In this document: in pieces, positions 1 to 5,977 of the stretch
Numbering within the stretch: the stretch's first letter is position 1
How the letters are laid out: every line of letters starts with the position of its first letter
Assembly (NCBI GenBank): GCA_021414045.1
Contig: JAIOPF010000064.1
Location: 1-7,194, forward strand
DNA length: 7,194 nucleotides
DNA from: Deltaproteobacteria bacterium
GTDB taxonomy: Bacteria > UBA10199 > DSSB01
Reading direction: 5' to 3'
Program-made: the position numbers and the translations under genes
The notes under the pieces: generated by a model
Databases searched by the model: none
Told to the model about the DNA's origin: nothing
Seen by the model: only the letters and a program-made list of their open reading frames with translations

Positions 1-1
1 G

Positions 2-793
2 ATACGACCAACCGCTCTGGCGATTCTGGACGCCCATCGTTGGCCGAGCGAGGCGCTGAGGCGATGCCGAATTTTCCTCGCTCTGGCCAAGTCCGCGGGA
101 GCGAACGCCACTTTTTTTTTGGAATTCGAACCCAAGTCAGGCCCTTTTGAGCTGACCGAATTAATGCGCGAGGCGTCCGAGGGGCGAAGGGTCGTTGAGA
201 TACTCCTTCCCGATCTGTCCCTCGAAGAAGTGCGGCAGTTTCTCCAAGAGTGGCGGGGCGAAACGGCCTCCGAGGAAGAATCGCGAACCCTCCATGAAAA
301 TTACGGCGGGCGGCCGCTTTTCCTTGCGGAACACCTCGCCTACGGAGCAAGGGGACTTCTAGGGGCCCGCCGGGATTCGATTTCCAAAAACGTGACCCGG
401 CTCTCTCCCGCCGCCCGATCCCTTTTGGGTCTGCTTGCCATGCACCCCTTCCCCATGGACAGCAAGCTGTGGGAGTCAGAACCTTGGGGAATCTCCGACG
501 GCGAATCGGCCCTCGCCGAACTGGATGAAGGCGGTTTCCTCGCCTTCCGCAGTCCCGATTCTCCGGCCATCCGTCTGCAACACCCCGCCTTGCGAGAGTT
601 ATATCAAGAGCTATATCCTCCCGCGAGGATATTTTGGCCTCCGCTCACCATGCTTACGCCCTCGCCGATGCACAAGAATTTCGCCGATTTGGGTTTCTCG
701 CCGCTCAGACCTGCGCGGAACAAGGTCGAATCGAAGAAGCCTTGGTGTGGTACGAGCGCTTGGAGAAACTCGCGGAGGGACCGGCCGGTTTAG
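2..793 (+). CDS. ATPase-module portion of a large sigma-54 regulator (5' partial, frame lost near its 3' end)
   Basis: This reading frame is open from the first bases, so the gene starts upstream; the TTG at 119 is not a convincing start because in-frame coding sequence precedes it. It opens with a Walker-B-like strand (ILDAHRW, about bases 23-43), where AAA/STAND signalling ATPases usually have LLDDLHW. Next come a strand (FFLEFEP), an LPDLSLEEVRQFL segment and YGGRPLFLAEHL, the typical hinge-to-sensor order of the ATPase modules in kinase-ATPase-TPR regulators. A winged-helix-like region follows (LSPAARSLLGLLAMHPFP, then LDEGGFLAF and LQHPALRELYQEL). The Walker A motif lies outside the window. 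After about base 630 the translation becomes proline/arginine-rich and unlike the family, while the overlapping +1 frame gives TPR sequence. I infer that 2-about 630 and about 634-3861 are one gene split by a frame change. The less likely alternative is two overlapping genes. Family assignment is from motif order; moderate-high confidence. Confidence 0.72.
   Translation: MRPTALAILDAHRWPSEALRRCRIFLALAKSAGANATFFLEFEPKSGPFELTELMREASEGRRVVEILLPDLSLEEVRQFLQEWRGETASEEESRTLHENYGGRPLFLAEHLAYGARGLLGARRDSISKNVTRLSPAARSLLGLLAMHPFPMDSKLWESEPWGISDGESALAELDEGGFLAFRSPDSPAIRLQHPALRELYQELYPPARIFWPPLTMLTPSPMHKNFADLGFSPLRPARNKVESKKPWCGTSAWRNSRRDRPV
613..640 (+). other. Frame change inside the regulator gene
   Basis: Frame +2 makes family-like sequence up to about 630 (LQHPALRELYQEL, then YPPARIF). 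Frame +1 makes TPR-like sequence from 634 (ASAHHAYALADAQEF) and is open only from 529, after the TGA at 526-528. Adding one T to the TTTT run at 632-635 would join them as ARIF-LASAHH. However, related ATPase-TPR proteins usually carry a further helix of the R-x-x-LH-x-x-xA type here, which I do not see, so the lesion could be a larger deletion rather than one base. No canonical slippery heptamer is in phase. Confidence 0.65.
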
Positions 794-3700
794 TCGAGAT
801 CCACGGCAATCGAGCCCCCCTGCTTTACCGCCTGGGTCGTTATTCGGAGGCCTTGGCGGCCTACGACGAATGGTTCCGTCACCGCGAGGACGACGCGACC
901 CTCCTTCAGAAGGCCAAGCATCGCTTTTACACCGGACTGGTGCGTTATTCCGCGGGCGAGGAAGGGCTGGCTCGAGCGCTTTTCGAAGAATGCCTCGCCA
1001 TCGGCGAGGAGCATGGATCTCCGCTCAGTCACCATCCCTACCAAGCCCGCAGCCTCGCCTTTTTAGCGGCCATGGAAGAAAAGCGCGGCGCTAAAGAGTC
1101 CTCCCTGGAATTCCTGCAAACCGCTCGAAAGCTTGCCGGCCAGGACGCCATGCTTTTGGGCGAAATCGAACAGCGCTTAGGTCAGCTCGAGCAAGGGAGA
1201 CAGCGATACTCGGAAGCGGAAACGCACCTTCAGGCGGCGCTGGCGCAATACCGCCGGGCCGGTAATGCGCAGTCGGAGGCGGTGGCCTTGCACTTTCTGG
1301 GAAGGCTCGACCGCGAACGAGGCTGCTGGGATAGAGCCGAAGAACGGCTTCGCCAAGCCAGGGACATCTCCAGAGTCGGAGCGCCACTGATTCAATGGGC
1401 CCGTTATTCCTTTTATCTAGGCCTGGTCCATCGAGACCGCGCCGACTACGGAGCGGCCCGGCGGGAAATGGATCAATCCCAAGGCCTCATGAGAATCCTT
1501 GGAACGGAGACCGACCGAATTTTTAGCGACCTCGATAGGGCCGAGCTGGATTACCTTCTCGGAGATATCGCGGCTGGGGACGGCAGGGTTGCGGCATTGC
1601 CGAAGGATAAGGTAAGCACCCCGCCCTTTCAGGTAGCGGCGAATTGGCTGACCATCCAGCGCTGCCTTTTGACGCAAAATTGGGAAGAAGGTCTTCGATT
1701 ACTGAATAAAAATCTAGAGATGAGTGAGCCGCCGCTAGACGCCGCGGCCCTCCGTTCCCATTGGGAGACTTTGTTTCGGCTCGGTTGGCGTCTTGGTAAA
1801 ATCGATGCTCCCTCTTGGAGCGAAGCCTTGTTTACACTGGAATCGGGAAGAGCTTCCTACATTCCCGCACTTTGGAATGCGGCGACGGATCTTTTCGCCG
1901 GCGCCAACCCAGTTGCAAAACTGGAGGAGAAGCTCCCAATTTTTTTCCAGGCTCTGGAAGCCTGCGAAGAGCCCGAACTTTTGCGAGACTTTCTCGAATC
2001 TCTTTCCTTTGCCTTGGAAACCCTGAAGCTGCAAGCAACGGCCTTACAGTGCCAAAGCCTGGCCCAAAGAGTCTTAAATTCAATAGCCCTACCCTTGCCG
2101 GAGGAACTCAAAATGGACTTCGAAAAAAATCGCGGAATCAAGAATCTCGACGCGGCGATGAGCGCCCGTCTTGCCGGCCAACCTACCCTCGCCTCAACAC
2201 CCCATGCAGAACCCCAGGCTCCGCGCATCCCGGGAGAAGCTAGGATCTCCGAGCCAAGATTCCGCCAATACAGCGAGATCATCCGACAGATCTCGCAAAA
2301 GCGTGAACTTGAGGACATCTTGGAGCGAATCATGGATGCCGCGGTGGAACTAACCGGCGCTGAACGCGGATTCTTGTTGCTGAAGGCGCCGGAAAATCGC
2401 ACCGGTCCCGTTCCAGATTTCGAGGTGAAGACAGCGCGGAATTTCAATCGCCAGGCCCTCGACCGAGGGGATTTCAAGATATCGATCAGCGCCGTTGAGT
2501 TGGCGCTCATCCAAGGCTCCTTCCTGTTGACGGACAACGCCCAAATGGATCCCCGGCTCAAGGACAAAGAGTCGGTAATGCTCTACGAACTAAAGTCCAT
2601 CCTTGTGGTGCCTCTTACCCTCCAGGGCGAGGTTATAGGGGCGATCTATCTCGACCACCGCGCCCTTCCGGAAAGGTTCCAGGAAGAAGACCGAATCATC
2701 CTCAATGCCTTCGCGGCCCAGGCCGCTCTTTCCATCGAGAAGAGCCAGTTGATCCGCTCCCTCCTCGAAACCCAAAAAAAGCTGGAAGAAGCGCTGGCGG
2801 TTCGGGAAAAACGCATCACCCAGTTGGACGAAGAATTGGCCAAGGCCCGGGAAGACCTTCGCTACGGCTATGAAGAGATCATCGGGCAGTCTCCGGAAAT
2901 GATCCACATCTTCCAAGTCATGGACCAAGTGAGCGAAACTTCGATCCCGGTCTGGATCCATGGCGAATCCGGAACGGGCAAGGAACTGATCGCGAGAGCA
3001 CTGCATCGCAATAGCCCGCGCCGGGATAAACCCTTCATCACCGAGAACTGCAGCGCCATCCCCGAAAACCTTTTGGAGAGCGAGCTCTTCGGATACAAGA
3101 AAGGAGCCTTCACCCACGCGGATCGGGACCGCATCGGTCTCATGGAGGCGGCCAATGGGGGCACCCTCTTCTTGGATGAGGTCGCCGATATGTCACCAGC
3201 CATGCAGGCCAAGCTCCTGCGCGTACTGCAAGAAGGCGAGATCCGCCCCTTGGGCAGCCAAAAAAAAGTGAAAATCGACGTCCGTCTGGTGACAGCCAGC
3301 AACCTCGACTTGGAACAATTGGCGAACCAGGGAAAATTCCGCCAAGACCTCTTTTTTCGCATCAACGGAATTACCCTCCACCTTCCGCCCTTGCGTCATC
3401 GCAAGGAGGATATTCCCCTCCTCGCCAACTTCTTCATCCACAAATTATCCCGAGAACTGAAGGTGCCTACGACGGAGATCGGCGACGAAGCCTTCTCGCT
3501 GCTCATGCGGCACCCCTGGCCCGGGAACATTCGGCAATTGGAGAGCGCGCTGCGCAACGCCCTGCTCTTTGCCCGGGGACGGACGATCACGCCGGAATTC
3601 CTATCTCTCCCCAAGGAACTATCGCGAGAAGAATCGAGCGCCACCGGAATTCACTCGGGGAGCGCTTCGATAAAATCCGAGGAGAAACAGCTGATCGTCG

Positions 3701-3861
3701 AGGCTCTGCGGCGCTCCCGCATGAATAAGGAGAAGGCGGCCAAGGATTTGGGGATAGGACTACGCACCCTCTATACAAAAATGGGCCTCCACAAGATCCC
3801 GAAGAAAAGGGCCCTGCTTCAGCGTTTTTTGGGCTTGGAAGGCGGCTCGGGGAAAAAATAG
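634..3861 (+). CDS. Sigma-54-dependent transcriptional regulator: TPR-GAF-AAA+-Fis HTH (continuation of the ATPase module upstream)
   Basis: This 1075-residue frame encodes a bacterial enhancer-binding protein, which remodels sigma-54 RNA polymerase using ATP. About seven TPR-like repeats span residues 15-290 (for example GRIEEALVWYERL and GRYSEALAAYDEW), followed by further helical sequence to about 510. A GAF sensor domain covers about 545-705 (AVELTGAERGFLLL ... LVVPLTLQGEVIGAIYLDHR), then a coiled coil at about 710-748. The sigma-54-interacting AAA+ domain runs from about 750 to 975: Walker A GESGTGKE at 777-784, a GAFTGA-loop variant GAFTHA at 824-829, Walker B TLFLDE at 844-849, the RQDLFFRIN arginine-finger region and LPPLRHRKEDI. 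A Fis-type HTH occupies about 1015-1054 (KEKAAKDLGIGLRTLYTKMGL). No phosphoreceiver domain is seen, so control probably comes from the N-terminal ATPase/TPR/GAF part. The TTG at 634 has a GAGG at 625-628, but the protein more likely continues from the upstream frame. The gene ends 3 bp from the convergent lipoprotein gene. Its likely targets are the two sigma-54 promoters downstream. Confidence 0.95.
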   Translation: MASAHHAYALADAQEFRRFGFLAAQTCAEQGRIEEALVWYERLEKLAEGPAGLVEIHGNRAPLLYRLGRYSEALAAYDEWFRHREDDATLLQKAKHRFYTGLVRYSAGEEGLARALFEECLAIGEEHGSPLSHHPYQARSLAFLAAMEEKRGAKESSLEFLQTARKLAGQDAMLLGEIEQRLGQLEQGRQRYSEAETHLQAALAQYRRAGNAQSEAVALHFLGRLDRERGCWDRAEERLRQARDISRVGAPLIQWARYSFYLGLVHRDRADYGAARREMDQSQGLMRILGTETDRIFSDLDRAELDYLLGDIAAGDGRVAALPKDKVSTPPFQVAANWLTIQRCLLTQNWEEGLRLLNKNLEMSEPPLDAAALRSHWETLFRLGWRLGKIDAPSWSEALFTLESGRASYIPALWNAATDLFAGANPVAKLEEKLPIFFQALEACEEPELLRDFLESLSFALETLKLQATALQCQSLAQRVLNSIALPLPEELKMDFEKNRGIKNLDAAMSARLAGQPTLASTPHAEPQAPRIPGEARISEPRFRQYSEIIRQISQKRELEDILERIMDAAVELTGAERGFLLLKAPENRTGPVPDFEVKTARNFNRQALDRGDFKISISAVELALIQGSFLLTDNAQMDPRLKDKESVMLYELKSILVVPLTLQGEVIGAIYLDHRALPERFQEEDRIILNAFAAQAALSIEKSQLIRSLLETQKKLEEALAVREKRITQLDEELAKAREDLRYGYEEIIGQSPEMIHIFQVMDQVSETSIPVWIHGESGTGKELIARALHRNSPRRDKPFITENCSAIPENLLESELFGYKKGAFTHADRDRIGLMEAANGGTLFLDEVADMSPAMQAKLLRVLQEGEIRPLGSQKKVKIDVRLVTASNLDLEQLANQGKFRQDLFFRINGITLHLPPLRHRKEDIPLLANFFIHKLSRELKVPTTEIGDEAFSLLMRHPWPGNIRQLESALRNALLFARGRTITPEFLSLPKELSREESSATGIHSGSASIKSEEKQLIVEALRRSRMNKEKAAKDLGIGLRTLYTKMGLHKIPKKRALLQRFLGLEGGSGKK

Positions 3862-3864
3862 GGC

Positions 3865-4629
3865 CTAATCGAGTCCGGTTTTACATAGGGGAAGGTCACG
3901 TCCGGGATTCATTCGGGTCGGCGACGCTTGAGGAAGCATGCCCTCTCCCGAAGGAAGGAAGGTAGGCTTGTCGAACGGCTTCGAGGAATCGGAAAAATGT
4001 TTCGGCGCCAAATCGCTCCCCTCCCAGGTGACGAGATTGGAGGTTGCGGGCGTGCACAGGCCTTCCTCGCAAGGTAGTTCCTTCTCGACTGGCGACTGGG
4101 AGTTCTCTCCCAAGGGCAATACGTATAATTCCCGCTTTAAGGGAAGTTTGCCGTTCAAGAACACGCGAAACGCGCCGCTGCTGTTTTTCAAATTGTTGTA
4201 TTCGTTCGGTGCCACTTCGCCGCCAAGGATGACGTCCACAAAGCGATCCTGCTCGAGATCGAGGATGCGCAATCTCCTTCCGTCCAGGCTTTTCCACTTA
4301 TTTTCCAATCCCGGGATAATCCGACCGGAAAAGTTCAAGCGTCGGTTTCCATCTTCGTAACGACACTCCGCCGCGATTTGGAAGTCGAGCAGGCAATAAT
4401 TATAGGGACAATTTTCGGTGTCTGCGGCGGGCGCCGGAAAGCCGCCCTCATATTTGTCCGCCGCATTGCCTTGGACCGAAGGGCCGGACAAGGAGGCCCC
4501 GCCTTGGCCAGCTTCTTGGGGAGAAATCGCCTGACCGGAAGGGCCGACGCCAGTGCAAGCCGCCAGGATTGCGAACCCCAAAATCCATAGCGGAATTGTC
4601 ATCCGAGTTTTTGCGGTAAAGAACTTCAT
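3865..4629 (-). CDS. Putative lipoprotein with six mature-region cysteines, function unknown
   Basis: The chosen start (ATG at 4629-4627) gives 254 aa with a lipoprotein signal peptide: basic N-region (MKFFTAKTR), hydrophobic core (IPLWILGFAI) and lipobox LAAC with Cys25. Residue +2 is threonine, not aspartate, which in enterobacterial-type sorting would favour the outer membrane. The frame stays open upstream to an ATG at 4722, but that adds 31 residues ahead of an already complete signal peptide. Ribosome-binding sites are weak for all candidates (GAAGG abuts the 4629 start). The mature protein begins with a low-complexity Gly/Ser/Gln/Ala linker (about 26-60). A probable beta-rich domain follows, with cysteines at 74, 79, 89, 187 and 192 and one near the C-terminus (249), enough for three disulfides. 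I do not recognise the family. It converges on the regulator gene with a 3-bp gap and diverges from the 4901 gene, so it is not in either operon. No convincing promoter was found; the region 4630-4770 must hold it. Confidence 0.82.
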   Translation of the reverse strand: MKFFTAKTRMTIPLWILGFAILAACTGVGPSGQAISPQEAGQGGASLSGPSVQGNAADKYEGGFPAPAADTENCPYNYCLLDFQIAAECRYEDGNRRLNFSGRIIPGLENKWKSLDGRRLRILDLEQDRFVDVILGGEVAPNEYNNLKNSSGAFRVFLNGKLPLKRELYVLPLGENSQSPVEKELPCEEGLCTPATSNLVTWEGSDLAPKHFSDSSKPFDKPTFLPSGEGMLPQASPTRMNPGRDLPLCKTGLD

Positions 4630-4742
4630 CCTTCGTCCCATTAATAGGAATATCGGCATGAACCGGGGAACCAGTTGCGCCCCTTTTTTAAAATAACACG
4701 TTGCACCCTCTCCGCGAAGCATTCCCCCATTCCCACGGCTAG

Positions 4743-4755
4743 TGCTCCATGAGCA
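4743..4755. repeat. Small inverted repeat TGCTC-CAT-GAGCA
   Basis: A perfect 5-bp inverted repeat with a 3-bp centre lies between the divergent lipoprotein and sigma-54-controlled genes. It could be an operator half of either promoter or chance; it has no counterpart before the second sigma-54 promoter, which argues against it being part of the shared control element. Confidence 0.3.
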
Positions 4756-4762
4756 AAAATGA

Positions 4763-4789
4763 CCGAAAAAATCGGCAAATTCGGCAAAT
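4763..4789 (+). promoter_or_regulatory. Putative enhancer (upstream activating) site of the first sigma-54 promoter
   Basis: The 9-mer TCGGCAAAT occurs twice in perfect tandem (4772-4780 and 4781-4789). It is preceded by CCGA-AAAAA-TCGG, an inverted repeat at 4763-4775 that shares its right arm with the first copy. The core GGCAAATTCGGCAA at 4774-4787 recurs with one mismatch (GGCAAATTCAGCAA) at 5846-5859, before the second sigma-54 promoter. Its start lies 65 bp upstream of the -24 GG, an acceptable distance for an enhancer-binding protein site. That the adjacent regulator binds here is inference. Confidence 0.6.
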
Positions 4790-4806
4790 TATTTACCCGT
4801 AGATCT

Positions 4807-4825
4807 ATAACCATTTAAAATTACT
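4807..4825 (+). promoter_or_regulatory. Conserved block ATAACCA-N6-ATTACT between enhancer and promoter 1
   Basis: This block matches 5879-5897 in front of the second promoter at 13 fixed positions. It starts exactly 33 bp after the start of the GGCAAATTC core in both regions. It lies in AT-rich DNA between the enhancer and the -24 box, where a DNA-bending protein such as IHF often acts. The sequence is only loosely IHF-like, so the bound protein is unknown. Confidence 0.5.
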
Positions 4826-4837
4826 GAAATAATTAAA

Positions 4838-4853
4838 TGGCATTCCCCTTGCT
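4838..4853 (+). promoter_or_regulatory. Sigma-54 (-24/-12) promoter 1
   Basis: TGGCAT-N5-TTGCT matches the sigma-54 consensus (TGGCAC-N5-TTGCW), with invariant GG at 4839-4840 and GC at 4851-4852 and the required 10 bp between them. The predicted transcription start is near 4864, giving a leader of roughly 37 nt before the ATG at 4901. It should be silent without an activator; the enhancer-binding protein encoded upstream is the obvious candidate. Confidence 0.88.
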
Positions 4854-4886
4854 ATGTTTGTGGAGAGAAACGAACGCCGTCCCAAC

Positions 4887-4893
4887 AAGGAGG
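4887..4893 (+). promoter_or_regulatory. Ribosome binding site AAGGAGG for the 4901 gene
   Basis: A full-strength Shine-Dalgarno sequence lies 7 nt before the ATG at 4901 and fixes that start. The 5978 gene has the same AAGGAGG with the same 7-nt spacing. Confidence 0.9.
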
Positions 4894-4900
4894 ATGCAAG

Positions 4901-5821
4901 ATGTTAAACAAAGCCCAGCCAAACCGACCCCTCACCAAAAGTTATCAAGATTATGACTACGCTGACGGTGCCGACTATTACTACGCGGAAAGTTACAAGG
5001 ATGAGGGTTACGGCGACATGGTCCCGGAGGACGAATTCGTCATGGACGAGGAGCAAGCCTCACCCCCCCTCGGACTAGAGGATGTCCGCAACGAGATACG
5101 ACGGTTGGTTCAACTAGCGGAACAGAATGGGGCTGACTCGAAGGTGATGGACGCAATCCGCACTATCGCCGAACAGGTCAACTTTTCCTCATCGCTTCCC
5201 GGAGACCGCCGCGCCGAGGCCTTGGGCCAAGCGATGGGCGATCTCTTCAATCTGGAAATCGATATCCAGTCCGCGCATACCGAAGGACCCTCCGAGCAGA
5301 AAGACGACCAAGGGCGGAAGCAGGAAATTCGTGAAAAAATCGCACAATTGGAAGCCAAAATCGAGGATCCACAATTTTTCGAATACGCGCTGGAACGCGA
5401 CGACCTTCGGGAAAAATTGGAAAAGGCCAAGGCGAGCCTGGATCTCGGAGATTTGGATTCCGCCGAAATGAGCACAATGGAGATCGAAAGCGCGATTCAA
5501 TCCCACGAGGCGGAAAAGAAGTCCGAAGCCCTGGAAGGAATGTCCGAGGTGGAATCCACCGTCGAGACTGTCAAAGCCTATCTTCAGGCAAACGTCCTCG
5601 AAAAGTTTTCCTTCGCCACGGAACAAGGGACCCTCGATCAGCTCGACGCGATTCTGACCCGGATGCGCGACGGCGAAATCAGCCATGAGGAAGCGGAGGC
5701 CGAGGCCAAACAGGCCGTGCAAGCACTGGAGGAGGCTATCCTAAAGAATTGCCCGGAAATGGTTCGAGCAAATTTGGAGGCCTCCTTCGGAGATCTATGG
5801 GTCAAAGCCACGACAGTCTAA
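4901..5821 (+). CDS. Sigma-54-controlled helical protein with acidic Tyr-rich N-terminus, function unknown
   Basis: This 306-aa protein has an ideal ribosome-binding site and a sigma-54 promoter. The N-terminus (about 1-55) is low-complexity: eight tyrosines fall in residues 15-37 (SYQDYDYADGADYYYAESY), followed by an Asp/Glu-rich stretch. There is no signal peptide, lipobox or membrane segment, so Sec export is unlikely; it is cytoplasmic unless another secretion system uses the disordered N-terminus. The rest is strongly helical and charged: about 60-125 (LEDVRNEIRRLVQLAEQ ...), a probable coiled coil at about 138-215 (EIREKIAQLEAKI, LREKLEKAKASLDLG) and a further helical region to 295 (SHEEAEAEAKQAVQALEEA). 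The only cysteine I see is near the C-terminus (NCPEM). I do not recognise a family. The next gene has the same plan and a near-copy of the control region, so they are probably functional partners or distant paralogues. Scaffold, filament or secreted-substrate roles are possible but unsupported. Confidence 0.87.
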   Translation: MLNKAQPNRPLTKSYQDYDYADGADYYYAESYKDEGYGDMVPEDEFVMDEEQASPPLGLEDVRNEIRRLVQLAEQNGADSKVMDAIRTIAEQVNFSSSLPGDRRAEALGQAMGDLFNLEIDIQSAHTEGPSEQKDDQGRKQEIREKIAQLEAKIEDPQFFEYALERDDLREKLEKAKASLDLGDLDSAEMSTMEIESAIQSHEAEKKSEALEGMSEVESTVETVKAYLQANVLEKFSFATEQGTLDQLDAILTRMRDGEISHEEAEAEAKQAVQALEEAILKNCPEMVRANLEASFGDLWVKATTV

Positions 5822-5828
5822 CCGGCAT

Positions 5829-5868
5829 ATTCAGCAATTTAATTTGGCAAATTCAGCAAGAAACTGAA
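5829..5868 (+). promoter_or_regulatory. Putative enhancer (upstream activating) site of the second sigma-54 promoter
   Basis: ATTCAGCAA occurs at 5829-5837 and again at 5851-5859, 22 bp apart, about two helical turns. The second copy is part of GGCAAATTCAGCAA (5846-5859), the counterpart of the 4774-4787 core. Overlapping this are a perfect 13-bp palindrome, AATTTG-G-CAAATT (5841-5853), and an inverted repeat, ATTCAG-N7-CTGAAT (5851-5869, counted to its last base). The core starts 64 bp before the -24 GG, against 65 bp in promoter 1. This is an expected site for the neighbouring enhancer-binding protein (inference). Confidence 0.6.
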
Positions 5869-5878
5869 TGAAAAAAAC

Positions 5879-5897
5879 ATAACCACATGATATTACT
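5879..5897 (+). promoter_or_regulatory. Conserved block ATAACCA-N6-ATTACT between enhancer and promoter 2
   Basis: This is the second copy of the block at 4807-4825. It keeps the same internal 6-bp gap and the same 33-bp offset from the GGCAAATTC core. The distance from ATTACT to the -24 GG is one base shorter than in promoter 1. Its role is unknown; a bending-protein or second activator site is plausible. Confidence 0.5.
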
Positions 5898-5908
5898 TAA
5901 ATTTTAAT

Positions 5909-5924
5909 TGGCATCGCGATTGCT
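5909..5924 (+). promoter_or_regulatory. Sigma-54 (-24/-12) promoter 2
   Basis: TGGCAT-N5-TTGCT has GG at 5910-5911 and GC at 5922-5923, separated by 10 bp. The two hexamer/pentamer boxes are identical to promoter 1, and the following AT is also shared. The predicted start is near 5935, giving a leader of about 43 nt. The second gene thus has its own promoter rather than relying on read-through from 4901-5821. Confidence 0.88.
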
Positions 5925-5963
5925 ATATCTTGGATTCAAGGGGCGGAAAAAAACCCCGATTCC

Positions 5964-5970
5964 AAGGAGG
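5964..5970 (+). promoter_or_regulatory. Ribosome binding site AAGGAGG for the 5978 gene
   Basis: The strong Shine-Dalgarno sequence 7 nt before the ATG at 5978 selects this start. The earlier in-frame TTG at 5930 would lie upstream of the predicted transcription start. Confidence 0.9.
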
Positions 5971-5977
5971 AAACCAC

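Noticed and set aside
435..1094. Long +3 open frame over the ATPase-TPR junction
   Set aside because: Its translation is Arg/Ser/Pro-rich without domain features and overlaps well-supported coding in the other two plus frames. It does not bridge the frame change.
1857..2567. 236-aa minus-strand open frame opposite the TPR-GAF region
   Set aside because: Ser/Arg-rich low-complexity translation antisense to a clear GAF/TPR protein; no ribosome-binding site or domain seen. GC-rich genes commonly leave such antisense frames open.
2590..3117. 175-aa minus-strand open frame opposite the GAF-AAA+ junction
   Set aside because: It is the antisense shadow of highly conserved AAA+ coding sequence, with no motif of its own.
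4680..4722. Start of the lipoprotein at ATG 4722
   Set aside because: It would add 31 residues ahead of a complete lipoprotein signal peptide beginning at the 4629 ATG, with no properly spaced ribosome-binding site.
5189..5722. 177-aa minus-strand open frame opposite the 4901 gene
   Set aside because: Phe/Gly/Leu-rich translation is what results from reading Glu/Lys-rich helical codons backwards; no promoter or ribosome-binding site.
5851..5880. Hairpin ATTCAG-N7-CTGAAT followed by an A run, considered as a terminator for the 4901 gene
   Set aside because: On the plus strand the stem is followed by A rather than T, and on the minus strand the T run precedes the stem. The stem is AT-rich and overlaps the putative enhancer.
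4743..5897. CRISPR-like or mobile-element repeats suggested by the repeated intergenic motifs
   Set aside because: The repeats are short, occur once per promoter and keep fixed spacing to sigma-54 boxes. There is no spacer array, transposase or terminal inverted repeat.
5930..5977. Upstream TTG start at 5930 for the second acidic-aromatic gene
   Set aside because: It precedes the predicted sigma-54 transcription start (about 5935) and has no ribosome-binding site; the ATG at 5978 has AAGGAGG at 7-nt spacing.
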